A DNA stretch of 64,000 nucleotides, from the NCBI GenBank assembly GCA_902800715.1, contig CADCFN010000015.1:1-64000 (forward strand). Direction: 5' to 3'. Shown piece by piece: positions 28,471 through 36,959 of the stretch (the first letter of the stretch is position 1; each line of letters opens with the position of its first letter). The notes under the pieces are model-generated. The model did no database searches, was not told the origin of the DNA, and saw nothing but the letters and a program-made list of their open reading frames with translations. A program made the translations under genes and the position numbers. The DNA comes from an uncultured Bacteroidales bacterium. Lineage in GTDB: Bacteria > Bacteroidota > Bacteroidia > Bacteroidales > Muribaculaceae.

Positions 28471-28540
28471 TCGTCAAGGCTCGTCTATCCGTCCATCTGT
28501 CTATCTGTCCATGGCAATAGGGGCGGTGGCAAGAAATAGA

Positions 28541-28569
28541 GAGGAGGTAACCCGTGGGGCTGCCTCCTC
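28541..28569 (+). terminator. Hairpin after the DUF4932 gene
   Basis: GAGGAGG (28541-28547) pairs with CCTCCTC (28563-28569), between the convergent DUF4932 and lipoprotein genes. It is followed by CTTGTT, only a weak T-run. Confidence 0.5.
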
Positions 28570-28595
28570 CCTTGTTATGGATGATGACTTGAACC

Positions 28596-29039
28596 TTATC
28601 GCTTGATATCCTTGTTGATGATGGCACCGTGTTCGTTGAACTTCAGATTGATGCCGGTAATCAATTCTACCTCATAGCCATGGTCCTCCTTGTCAATCAT
28701 GATGATTGCGATTGACGGGTAGTTGGTCTGCGTGTATGCCGTGATGGCCATGGGCACAGCGGTCGAGGGAACGGGCTGGTTCTGGCAGTCGATTTTGTCC
28801 CACACGTTATCGGTGTCAAATTCTATCTTGGCGCCGTTGACAAGTTCGATATGGTATTTGGTGCCGTAAATCTTGCGGTCTTTAACGGCAAAGGTGATGG
28901 ATTCCTCGGGGAAATGCTCCTTGACAAACGAGGTGATTGCCTCAGGAAGCTGTGACGGCGGCACAATGGTGTCACCGCATCCCGGCAGCAGCAAGATGCA
29001 AATGCTTAGTATGATTGATGCTAGAATCTTCTGTTTCAT
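28596..29039 (-). CDS. Small PepSY-like (BLIP-fold) lipoprotein
   Basis: A 147-residue protein with a lipobox (LLLPGCGD). It then has two repeats of a beta-lactamase-inhibitor-like/PepSY-like fold: residues around PEAITSFVKEHFPEESITF to LVNGAKIEFDTDN, and PMAITAYTQTNYPSIAII to LITGINLKFNEHG. This DUF2874-type family is widespread in Bacteroidota envelopes and has no firm function. The start at 29039 puts a basic MKQK before the signal helix; the frame is open upstream but without signal features. Confidence 0.78.
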   Translation of the reverse strand: MKQKILASIILSICILLLPGCGDTIVPPSQLPEAITSFVKEHFPEESITFAVKDRKIYGTKYHIELVNGAKIEFDTDNVWDKIDCQNQPVPSTAVPMAITAYTQTNYPSIAIIMIDKEDHGYEVELITGINLKFNEHGAIINKDIKR

Positions 29040-29135
29040 TGGTTTAGCATGTTGGTTGGTGGATGGCTCATCCTTTGACAACGACAAAGGTATAATTATT
29101 TTTCGAGATGCCATTGGTCAAAAATCCTTAAAAAA

Positions 29136-29166
29136 TTTGTGGGGTGGATTTATTTGTGTAATTTTG
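29136..29166 (+). promoter_or_regulatory. Promoter of the ior operon
   Basis: -33 TTTG (29136-29139), 19-nt spacer, -7 TAATTTTG (29159-29166). Leader about 57 nt before iorA. Confidence 0.75.
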
Positions 29167-29229
29167 GGGGTTAAAATAGACTTCTAATACAATAGAGAGA
29201 AATAGAAAAACTAGTTAAACCTTATAATA

Positions 29230-30840
29230 ATGAGAAAGTTACTCTTAGGTGATGAGGCTATCGCCCAGGGCGCGCTTGACGCGGGCCTGAGTGGCGTGTA
29301 TGCCTATCCGGGTACTCCCTCGACCGAGATTACGGAGTACATTCAGAATTCAAAGTTAGCGGTGGAGCGCAATGTTCATCGCCGCTGGTGTACTAACGAG
29401 AAGACGGCTATGGAGGCTGCCCTGGGCATGTCCTTCATGGGCAAGCGTGCCCTGGTCTGCATGAAGCATGTGGGCTTGAACGTGTGCGCCGACCCGTTCG
29501 TCAATTCGGGCATGACGGGTGTGAACGGCGGTCTGGTGGTCCTTGTGGCCGATGACCCCTCGATGCACTCCTCGCAGGACGAGCAGGACAGCCGCTTCTA
29601 TGGCAAGTTCGCTATGATTCCCACGCTGGAGCCCAGCACTCAGCAGGAGGCCTACGACATGATGGAGAAGGCCTATGAGCTGAGCGAGGAGGTTTGTCTC
29701 CCCGTGCTCATGCGCGTGACCACACGCATGGCCCACAGCCGTGCCGTAGTAGAGGTGAAAGAGACGCCGCGTGCCGAGAATGAGTTGAACTACAACGCTG
29801 AGGCAAGCCACTGGGTATTGCTCCCCGGCAACGCCATCAAGCGCAACATCACGGTAACGGGCCAGCAAGCCGACCTCGAGCAGCGCGCTGTTGCTAGCGA
29901 GTACAACAAGTATATCGATGGTGCCGACCATTCAATGGGTATCATTGCTACAGGTATTGCCTATAACTACCTGATGGAGTGCTATCCTGACGGATGCCCC
30001 TATCCCGTGCTGAAAATCAGCCAGTATCCCATGCCCAAGGAACTCATCCGCCGCATGACTGCCGACTGCGACGCCGTCCTCATCGCCGAGGAAGGCCAGC
30101 CCTTCGTCGAGGACCTCGTGCGTGGCGTGATGCCCGGCAATGCTGTCATCAAGGGCCGCCTCACTGGCGAGCTGCCCCGCACTGGCGAGTTGAGTCCCGA
30201 TGCCCTGAAGAAGGCTCTGGGTCTCCCCGTGAGCGAGGGTTATCCCAGCTGCGAGAATGTCGCTCCGCGTCCCCCCGCATTGTGCCAGGGTTGCGGTCAC
30301 CGCGACGTTTACACTGCCCTCAACGAGGTGTTGAAGGAGTATCCCAATGCCCGCGTGTTTGGCGATATCGGTTGCTACACCCTGGGCTTCATGCCTCCGT
30401 TCAAGGCCATCCATTCGTGTGTTGACATGGGTGCCAGCATCACCATGGCAAAGGGTGCCGCCGATGCCGGTCAGTGGCCCGCAGTTGCCATCATCGGCGA
30501 CTCGACCTTCACCCACTCGGGTATGACGGGTCTGCTCGATGCCATCAACGAGAACGCCAACATCACTGTCATCATCAGCGACAACCTCACCACCGGTATG
30601 ACGGGTGGTCAGGACTCGGCAGGCACTGGCAAGTTCGAGGCTATCTGCCGTGGTCTGGGTATGACCGACGAGCACTTGAAGGTGGTCGTTCCTCTGCCCA
30701 AGAACATGCCCGAAATCACGCAAGTGATGCGTGACGAGATCAATTACCGTGGCACCAGCGTGATTATCCCGCGCCGCGAGTGCATGCAAACATTACAACG
30801 TCATCTCAAACAAAAGAAAGCACAGGAGGCAAAGCAATGA
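29230..30840 (+). CDS. iorA: Indolepyruvate ferredoxin oxidoreductase, alpha subunit
   Basis: Oxidatively decarboxylates aryl pyruvates (from Trp, Phe, Tyr) to aryl-acetyl-CoA, reducing ferredoxin. The 536 residues carry the N-terminal pyrimidine-binding domain (MRKLLLGDEAIAQGALDAGLSGVYAYPGTPSTEI), CQGCGHRDVY and the thiamine-diphosphate motif GDIGCYTLGF with GDSTFTHSGM. Unlike archaeal IorA, no C-terminal 2x[4Fe-4S] ferredoxin domain is present, as usual in Bacteroidota. Its stop overlaps the iorB start (ATGA). Confidence 0.95.
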   Translation: MRKLLLGDEAIAQGALDAGLSGVYAYPGTPSTEITEYIQNSKLAVERNVHRRWCTNEKTAMEAALGMSFMGKRALVCMKHVGLNVCADPFVNSGMTGVNGGLVVLVADDPSMHSSQDEQDSRFYGKFAMIPTLEPSTQQEAYDMMEKAYELSEEVCLPVLMRVTTRMAHSRAVVEVKETPRAENELNYNAEASHWVLLPGNAIKRNITVTGQQADLEQRAVASEYNKYIDGADHSMGIIATGIAYNYLMECYPDGCPYPVLKISQYPMPKELIRRMTADCDAVLIAEEGQPFVEDLVRGVMPGNAVIKGRLTGELPRTGELSPDALKKALGLPVSEGYPSCENVAPRPPALCQGCGHRDVYTALNEVLKEYPNARVFGDIGCYTLGFMPPFKAIHSCVDMGASITMAKGAADAGQWPAVAIIGDSTFTHSGMTGLLDAINENANITVIISDNLTTGMTGGQDSAGTGKFEAICRGLGMTDEHLKVVVPLPKNMPEITQVMRDEINYRGTSVIIPRRECMQTLQRHLKQKKAQEAKQ

Positions 30841-31358
30841 AAACTGATATTGGCGAAGCAGCCATGCACGAGAATCTTTATATCAAGCAGGCCGAGGTAC
30901 ACGGTATGTCGCAGCGTGGCGGTGACGTGCAGTCCAACCTGCGCATCAGCAGCAACCCCATCCACAGCGACCTGATTGCCAAAGGCTCGGCCGATGTCAT
31001 CATCTCGATGGAGCCGATGGAGGCCCTGCGCTACCTGCCTTTCCTGAGCAAGGACGGCTGGATTATCACCTCGAGCAAACCCTTCGTGAACATCCCCAAC
31101 TATCCTGAGGTGGAGACCGTGATGGCAGACCTCGCCAAGGTGAAGAACGTCATCACCCTCGACATCGAACAGCTGGCAAAGGATAACGAGATTCCCCGCT
31201 CGGCCAACGTCATCCTGCTGGGTGCTGCCCAGAAGGCCCTCGGCATCGAGTACGATAAACTGGAGAACGCCATCCGCCGCGTCTTCGGCCGCAAGGGCGA
31301 CGCCGTGGTAGATGCAAACCTCAAGGCGCTTGCCATCGGAAAGGAGGCTCAGCGATGA
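30837..31358 (+). CDS. iorB: Indolepyruvate ferredoxin oxidoreductase, beta subunit, lacking its GVGGQG segment
   Basis: The protein begins MKTDIGEAAMHENLYIKQAE and then EVHGMSQRGGDVQSNLR. Homologues read MKTDI, a GVGGQG-containing stretch of about 16 residues, then IGEAA. So about 48-51 nt are missing in frame at 30849-30853, removing the glycine-rich loop that is almost invariant in the family. The rest (EPMEALRYLPFLSKDGW, FVNIPNYPE) is normal. The ATG at 30837 overlaps the iorA stop, and the stop overlaps the aminotransferase start. Restored length would be about 190. Confidence 0.9.
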   Translation: MKTDIGEAAMHENLYIKQAEVHGMSQRGGDVQSNLRISSNPIHSDLIAKGSADVIISMEPMEALRYLPFLSKDGWIITSSKPFVNIPNYPEVETVMADLAKVKNVITLDIEQLAKDNEIPRSANVILLGAAQKALGIEYDKLENAIRRVFGRKGDAVVDANLKALAIGKEAQR

Positions 31359-32671
31359 GACCCACACCCATTAGCCGCGAGATTATCGACCGCGCGATTG
31401 ACGAGTATGGCATCATCGACTATGCCAACGCCACCATCCGTGAGGTGAAAGCCATCGCCGAGCGCGCCGAGCGCGAGTCGGGACAGGAGTTCATCAAGAT
31501 GGAGATGGGTATTCCCGGACTGCCCGCTGCCAAAATCGGCGTTGAGGCTCAAATCAAGGCGCTGCAGAACGGCTGCGCCCGCCTTTATCCCGCCCTGCCC
31601 GGCGAGCCCATGATTAAGGACGCCACGTCACGCTTCATCAAGGCGTTTATCGACGTGGACATTCCCGCCGAGTGCTGCATCCCCACCGTTGGCTCGATGC
31701 AGGGCACCTTTGCTTCGCTGCTCACCATCACCCAGAGCAACAAGAAGAAAAACAAAGCCCTGTTTATCGACCCCGGTTTCCCCGTGCAGAAGCTGCAGCT
31801 CGAGATTCAGGATGTCCCCTACGAGACCTTCGACATCTACGAGTTCCGCGGCAAGAAGCTGCGTGCCAAGCTCGAGGAGTATATGGCAAAGGGCGACGTT
31901 TGCTGCCTGATTTACAGCAACCCCAACAACCCCGCCTGGATTTGCCTGACCGACGAGGAGCTGAAGGACATCGGTGAGCTGGCTACCAAGTATGATGTCA
32001 TCGTGCTCGAGGACCTGGCTTACTTCGCCATGGACTTCCGCCTGGACATCAGCAAGCCCTTTGAACCGCCCTTCCAGCCCAGCGTGGCAAAATATACCGA
32101 CAACTACATCATGCACATCAGTGGCAGTAAGGCATTCTCCTATGCCGGTGAGCGCATCGCTATGACCTGCATCAGCCCGACCATCTTCCACCGCCACTAT
32201 CCCGACCTGTCGGCACGCTACGACGGACTGCCCTTCGGCAAGGTGTTCATCACCCGCACGCTCTATGCCCTGTCATCGGGCACGAGCCACAGCGCCCAGT
32301 ATGCGCTTGCAGCCATCATGGACGCTGCCAGCAACGGCGAGTACCACTTCCGTGACGACGTCATCGTCTATGGCGAGCGCGCCCACAAGCTGAAGGAGAT
32401 TTTCACCCGCCACGGCTTCCGCATCGTCTATGGCATGGACGGTGACCAGCCCATTGCCGACGGCTTCTACTTCACCATCGGCTACGGCAACATGACCAGC
32501 GGCCAGTTGGCACGCGAACTGATGTACTACGGCGTGAGCGCCATCTGCCTTGCCACCACAGGCTCCTGGCAGGAAGGTCTGCGCGTCTGCACCTCGTTCA
32601 TCCAGGATCACCAGTACGAGATTCTCGACGAGCGCATGGCAATCTTCGCCGAGAACAACCCCATCGAATAA
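31355..32671 (+). CDS. Class I/II PLP-dependent aminotransferase of the ior operon
   Basis: A 438-residue fold-type I aminotransferase. The Schiff-base lysine is in SGSKAFSYAGER, and the cofactor-binding YSNPNNPAWICL and VLEDLAYFAMD segments are present. Its ATG overlaps the iorB stop (ATGA), so the three proteins are translationally coupled. It most likely makes the aryl pyruvates that IorAB consumes, i.e. aromatic amino acid transamination; this is inferred from context. Confidence 0.88.
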   Translation: MRPTPISREIIDRAIDEYGIIDYANATIREVKAIAERAERESGQEFIKMEMGIPGLPAAKIGVEAQIKALQNGCARLYPALPGEPMIKDATSRFIKAFIDVDIPAECCIPTVGSMQGTFASLLTITQSNKKKNKALFIDPGFPVQKLQLEIQDVPYETFDIYEFRGKKLRAKLEEYMAKGDVCCLIYSNPNNPAWICLTDEELKDIGELATKYDVIVLEDLAYFAMDFRLDISKPFEPPFQPSVAKYTDNYIMHISGSKAFSYAGERIAMTCISPTIFHRHYPDLSARYDGLPFGKVFITRTLYALSSGTSHSAQYALAAIMDAASNGEYHFRDDVIVYGERAHKLKEIFTRHGFRIVYGMDGDQPIADGFYFTIGYGNMTSGQLARELMYYGVSAICLATTGSWQEGLRVCTSFIQDHQYEILDERMAIFAENNPIE

Positions 32672-32742
32672 ATTAGGAATTAGGAATCAGGAATTAGGAA
32701 TTATTGACTTCTAACTCCTAACTTCTAACTCCTAACTAATAA
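32671..32742. repeat. Inverted heptad array after the ior operon
   Basis: The left arm repeats AATTAGG/AATCAGG (about five units). The right arm repeats TAACTCC/TAACTTC (about four units), which is its rough complement. The whole can fold into a long hairpin. Confidence 0.8.
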
Positions 32743-32788
32743 AGATGAATTGTTAAGAAACTGATTTTTCTTAATACACGCGCAATCA

Positions 32789-32830
32789 ATGCGGGAGCTG
32801 TCGCGAAGGCACTCCCGCATCGTTTTTTTT
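32789..32830 (+). terminator. Strong intrinsic terminator
   Basis: ATGCGGGAG pairs with CTCCCGCAT across a 14-nt loop, followed by CG and eight Ts (32823-32830). It ends the ior operon. Confidence 0.85.
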
Positions 32831-32888
32831 GTCCGTTTCGTCCATTTCGTCCATTTCGTCCATTTCGTCCATTTCGTCCATTTTGTCC
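32830..32888. repeat. 9-nt direct repeat array
   Basis: About six copies of GTCCATTTC (first GTCCGTTTC, last GTCCATTTT), directly after the terminator. A hairpin CGCTCGC/GCGAGCG follows at 32947-32963. Confidence 0.85.
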
Positions 32889-32982
32889 ACACCCCCACGA
32901 TAAAAATAAATAATTAGATTGCGTCAGCCTCTTTAACCCTTAACCACGCTCGCGAGGCGAGCGTATCACGGCGCCAGCCGTC

Positions 32983-33042
32983 CTCTAAACTCTAAACCCT
33001 AAACTCTAAACTTTATAATGCTTGTGACACAAGCATTATAAA
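32983..33042. repeat. CTAAACT heptads plus perfect hairpin before the aldo/keto reductase gene
   Basis: Four heptads (TCTAAAC type) run into TTTATAATGCTTGTG, one base, and its exact complement (33012-33042). A -7 box TATTTTTG (33050-33057) follows directly, so the hairpin sits at the promoter's upstream edge. Confidence 0.8.
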
Positions 33043-33088
33043 TAATTCGTATTTTTGCACTTGAAACTATCACCAAATCTTTACAGCT

Positions 33089-34450
33089 ATGGACATCAAC
33101 AGACGTGAATTCCTGCGCCGCCTCGGTATCACAGCTGGTTCGGCTGCGGCAATGGCGGCCCTCGAGCCGTTCAGCGCATTGGCTGGCACGACCAGCAGCC
33201 ATCAATCCCCAGGCACAACGCCCGACCAGGCCGTCCGCATGACCTACCGTGTGCAGCGCGGCACCGGCGAGCAGATTTCCCTGCTGGGCTTCGGCATGAT
33301 GCGCCTGCCCCGTGACAACCAGGAGCTGGTCAACCGCCTCGTGGACTATGCCATCGCCCATGGCGTGAACTACTTCGATACCGCCCCGATGTATGGCGGC
33401 GGTCTTAACGAGGGCATCACCGGCGCCGCCTTGAGCCGTCATCCCCGCGAGAAATACTATGTGGCTACCAAGATGTCCAACTACAACGAGCGCCTGTGGG
33501 ACCTTGACGAAGCCAAGAAGATGTACCAGAACTCCTTCAGCGAGCTGCGCGTGGACTACATCGACTATTACCTGCTGCATGGAGTGGGGCAGGGGGGCAT
33601 GGAGAACCTCAACAGCCGCTTCATCGACAACGGTCTGCTCGATTTCCTCGTCGCCGAGCGCGAGGCGGGCCGCATCCGCCATCTGGGCTTCTCCTATCAT
33701 GGCGACGTCAGGGTGTTTGACTGGCTCATCGACCACAACGACAAGTATCACTGGGACTTCGTGCAGATTCAGATGAACTTCCTGGACTGGCGCCATGCCT
33801 CGCTCAACAAGGAGGGCTGGAAACAGGACGCTGACGCCGAGTATCTCTACGACAAACTCGAGAAGGCAGGCATCCAGGTCGTGGTGATGGAGCCCCTGCG
33901 CGGCGGTGCGCTGGCCAATATGCCCGACGAGTATGCCCAGCAGCTGCGCGACATGCGTCCCGATGCCCTGCCCGCCGAGTGGGCGTTCCGTTGGGTGGGC
34001 TCCCATCCCAACATCCTCACCACGCTGAGTGGAATGAACCAGATGGAACACCTCGAGCAGAACGTGCGCACCCTTTCACCGCTCGACCCGTGTACCGATG
34101 CCGAGAACGCCCTGCTCGAGAAAATCGCCGACGGCATGGCAGGCATCCCCGTCATCCCCTGCACCGCCTGTGCCTACTGCATGCCGTGCCCCTACGGCGT
34201 GGACATCCCGGGCAACTTCAGCTTCTATAACGAAGCCGTCAACCAGCACATCCTGCCCCTGCCCGTGCCCACAGCATCCGACTATGCCGAGCGCAAGGAG
34301 CGTTTCCTCACCGGCTATCGCGCTGCCCTGCCAGCCGATGCCCGAGCCAACCAGTGTGTCGATTGCGAGGCGTGCCTCTCCAAGTGCCCGCAGCAGATAC
34401 GCATCCCCAACCAGATGAGCCGCATCGTCCAGCTCATGAGGAAATCCTGA
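33089..34450 (+). CDS. Tat-exported aldo/keto reductase with two C-terminal Fe-S motifs
   Basis: A 453-residue protein. The N-terminus NRREFLRRLGITAGSAAAMAAL is a twin-arginine signal. The TIM barrel shows the catalytic tetrad regions YFDTAPMYGGG (Asp, Tyr), ATKMS (Lys) and YLLHGVG (His). The C-terminus has two cysteine clusters, CTACAYCMPCPYGVDIPGN and CVDCEACLSKCPQQIRIP, typical of 4Fe-4S aldo/keto reductases. It probably works in the periplasm as an oxidoreductase of unknown substrate. It is monocistronic, closed by the hairpin at 34466-34512. Confidence 0.9.
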   Translation: MDINRREFLRRLGITAGSAAAMAALEPFSALAGTTSSHQSPGTTPDQAVRMTYRVQRGTGEQISLLGFGMMRLPRDNQELVNRLVDYAIAHGVNYFDTAPMYGGGLNEGITGAALSRHPREKYYVATKMSNYNERLWDLDEAKKMYQNSFSELRVDYIDYYLLHGVGQGGMENLNSRFIDNGLLDFLVAEREAGRIRHLGFSYHGDVRVFDWLIDHNDKYHWDFVQIQMNFLDWRHASLNKEGWKQDADAEYLYDKLEKAGIQVVVMEPLRGGALANMPDEYAQQLRDMRPDALPAEWAFRWVGSHPNILTTLSGMNQMEHLEQNVRTLSPLDPCTDAENALLEKIADGMAGIPVIPCTACAYCMPCPYGVDIPGNFSFYNEAVNQHILPLPVPTASDYAERKERFLTGYRAALPADARANQCVDCEACLSKCPQQIRIPNQMSRIVQLMRKS

Positions 34451-34465
34451 CAACCCCCATTTAGA

Positions 34466-34512
34466 AGACAAGAAGGACAAGAAACACAACTGCTTTCTCG
34501 TCCTTCTTGTCT
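34466..34512 (+). terminator. Long hairpin after the aldo/keto reductase gene
   Basis: AGACAAGAAGGAC and AGAAA pair with TTTCT and GTCCTTCTTGTCT around a short loop. There is no T-run, so it may stabilise the 3' end. Confidence 0.55.
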
Positions 34513-35177
34513 CATACTACCGCCCCGTCCATTCATCCAAATGCGCATGAAAACCGTGCCCACGCACGGGAAATTAAACAAATATTTCAAATTAAAATTC
34601 CCAAAGCAACAGTTCGCAACTACATTTTAAATATAATTTGATTAATTTCCCGCCCGCAGGGCGGTTATAGTGTCGGCGTTTGAATGATGGGCCGCCCCGT
34701 CCATTCATCCATCCGTCCAAATACTTGTGGATGAGGGGGAGAGGGTGAGGGTTGCTGTCTTTCTTCTTCTCTTCTGCTTCTTCTCTCCTGACCATCTTTT
34801 CGTCTATTCGTCTACTTTATTATATATAAATAGACAAATAGATGAATAGATGGGTTGTGTCATCGAAAGTTTTGACACAAACCTATTCTATACTATTCTA
34901 TATTCATGTTTCTAAAGAATATCAACCTCTTTAGAAAACTTGAAGTTTATACTTTAGAGATTGTTATCAATTGACCGTTATCTGCTCGTCTACTCGTCTA
35001 TTCATCCAAACAGACGTGTAGAATTGTTCCCTCACCTCTTGATTCCTCTCGTCCGCACGCCTGCATGGACAGATAGATGAACAGACGCAAAGACAGGAAC
35101 AAGAATCACTCCTCCACCTGCCTTCACCCAATGATTAAAATAATATTGACCAGTAAAGCTCCGTTAGGAGCGAGCAG

Positions 35178-35307
35178 GGTATAGGCAGGGGTATAACGAG
35201 GCGAAGCCGAGTGCAACCCCTGTAATGTGTCGCCCCTAATGGGGCTATTATTCGTGTGTGGCGGTCATTTACAGGAGTTCCGCTTCGCTACACTCCTGCC
35301 TATAGCC
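35178..35307. repeat. 130-nt multi-hairpin element
   Basis: The outer arms GGTATAGGCAGG (35178-35189) and CCTGCCTATAGCC (35295-35307) are near-complementary. Inside are shorter hairpins such as GCCCCTAATGGGGC and CAGGAGT/ACTCCTG. It resembles dispersed intergenic elements of Bacteroidales; identity not established. Confidence 0.6.
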
Positions 35308-35644
35308 TGACAGCCCTACGGGCTTAAAGTAAGCCCATTTATATAAAATCGTCGTTAAAATGTTAATATTTAGCTGTCTATTGGGCTTGGAAGATTATCT
35401 GCCGGACACCCTAATCATTAAATACAAGATATGCAAGTGATATATCTTGCTGGTTGTGCTCGTCGCCATCTTGATAGTTTTTTTATACGTCACTTGAGCT
35501 TGACGAAGCCAAATTCGCGATAATAATTAGATAAATTCGTGTAATTCGCGTTTGCCCCGCAGGGCAGTTGATTTTTTTCCGCTTTTTTGCTTTTTGACAT
35601 GGCGCAAGGTTTTTCCCAGGCAGTAACTTTGCAGCGTCCTTTGG

Positions 35645-35750
35645 GAGTTAGGAATTAGGAGTTAGGAATTAGGAGTTAGGAATTAGGAATTAGGAGTTGG
35701 CATCCGCCATTCTTACAACTAAGGACTAGCAACTAGGGACTAGAAACTTT
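35645..35750. repeat. TTAGGAG heptads, conserved 26-nt block, then GGACTAG heptads
   Basis: About seven GTTAGGA/ATTAGGA units end in a block at 35695-35720 (begins AGTTGGCATCCGCC, ends ACAACT). GGACTAG, CAACTAG and GGACTAG heptads follow. The block recurs at 54764-54788. Confidence 0.8.
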
Positions 35751-35776
35751 TATTAACCATTAAAACCATTCAAACC

Positions 35777-36886
35777 ATGGAAAACGCAGAATTTATTTTG
35801 AATGAAATGCGCCGGCAGGCAGAGCTCTCCCCCGAGGAGAGATTAGCACAAGAGTATAACAAGATGATGGAGCCTTATTTCATCAAGCGTGGCATCGAGT
35901 ATCCCGACCCCGAATACCTCATCGAGATTGGCGGCGTGCCCACGATGCCCAAGGGCAACCTCGTCGCCGTGAGTGCCAAGTGGAAGAACGGCAAGACCTT
36001 CTTTTGCAGCATCTTGACCGCCATCTTTATGGGCAGCGACCAGTTCGCCAATTGCCGCAGCCTGAAAGAGACAGGCAAGGCCCTGTTCTTTGACACGGAG
36101 CAGTCGGACAGCGACACCAAGCGCCTTCAAAGGATTATCGACGATATGATGCCCGAGGGTCGCCACAATGACTGTAAGGTGGCTTGTTTGCAGCCAGCGC
36201 CCATCGACAGCGACCTGTGCCAGAGCTCCGAGCCTTCGCGCATTGGCCTCATCACCCGTGCCATCATGCAGGAGCACCCCGACCTGGTCATTATCGACGG
36301 CATCGCCGACCTGATCTACAATTACAACGACGTGATTGAGAGTCAGGAAGTGGTCAGCAAGTTGGCTGCCATCGCCAACGAGCACAAATGCTGCATCGTT
36401 GTGGTCATGCACCAGAACAAGGGCAGTCATGACAAGAACATGAAGGGCCATCTGGGCACCTTGCTGTATCAGAAGTGCAGCGACGTGTTCAACGTGGAGA
36501 AAAACGGCAACCTGTTTGTCGCCAGCCATGCCGTGAGCCGCCACCGCCAGTGTGATGACATCGCCTTCAAGCTCGATGCCAATGCCGTGCCCATGGATGC
36601 CGTTGCCGACCGCCAACTGCAGGTCGAATTGGAGCGCCAGCTAAGCGAGAGCAAACTGCGTGATATGCTGCTCTCCGCCGTCCCTGAGGACGGTTCCCCC
36701 GTCAAGCGCAGTGTGGCTGCCGAACTCCTTGAACAGAACTATCCGATAAAGAGGGCTAAAGCCTATAACCTGCTCAAGGATTTTATAAAACGCGGGTGGC
36801 TCATCGAGGTCGACAGGATAACCGTGAGACTGAACACGCAGAGCAGACGAATAGACGAACAGACAGGCATATGGGAACCAGCGTGA
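35777..36886 (+). CDS. Orphan RecA/RepA-like AAA ATPase
   Basis: A 369-residue protein. Walker A is VSAKWKNGKTFF (about 70-81), Walker B DLVIIDGIADLI (about 170-181), with a sensor-like VVVMHQNKGSHDKNMKGHLGT and a C-terminal winged-helix-like region (PVKRSVAAELLEQNYPIKRAKAYNLLKDFIKRGWL). This layout matches RepA/DnaB-related hexameric ATPases carried by Bacteroidota mobilisable elements and prophages. No integrase, primase or mobilisation gene is nearby. It may be a remnant of an element or a domesticated gene. Confidence 0.75.
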   Translation: MENAEFILNEMRRQAELSPEERLAQEYNKMMEPYFIKRGIEYPDPEYLIEIGGVPTMPKGNLVAVSAKWKNGKTFFCSILTAIFMGSDQFANCRSLKETGKALFFDTEQSDSDTKRLQRIIDDMMPEGRHNDCKVACLQPAPIDSDLCQSSEPSRIGLITRAIMQEHPDLVIIDGIADLIYNYNDVIESQEVVSKLAAIANEHKCCIVVVMHQNKGSHDKNMKGHLGTLLYQKCSDVFNVEKNGNLFVASHAVSRHRQCDDIAFKLDANAVPMDAVADRQLQVELERQLSESKLRDMLLSAVPEDGSPVKRSVAAELLEQNYPIKRAKAYNLLKDFIKRGWLIEVDRITVRLNTQSRRIDEQTGIWEPA

Positions 36887-36959
36887 CCGCTGATAATGCA
36901 GCAGTGCCGTAGGGCATCAGGCAAGCCGTATCGCTGATTTCTTGTCTTGTGGCTTGGGG

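Larger units (their letters stand above)
34513..35776. other. Gene-free, repeat-rich 1.26 kb region
   Basis: No convincing ORF. It holds an inverted array of TCTATTCG-type words (34801-34850), TCCATCC/GTCCAAA-like arrays (about 34685-34725 and 34985-35090), a multi-hairpin element (35178-35307), CCCGCAGGGCGG-type GC clusters, a -7 box TAACTTTG (35624-35631) and a heptad array (35645-35694). An ncRNA is possible but unproven. Confidence 0.6.

Noticed and set aside
28244-28627. 127-codon minus-strand frame across the DUF4932 3' end
   Set aside because: Antisense to conserved repeats and arginine/serine-rich; no start signals.
30780-30836. Earlier start for iorB inside iorA
   Set aside because: The ATG overlapping the iorA stop gives the MKTDI N-terminus shared by homologues.
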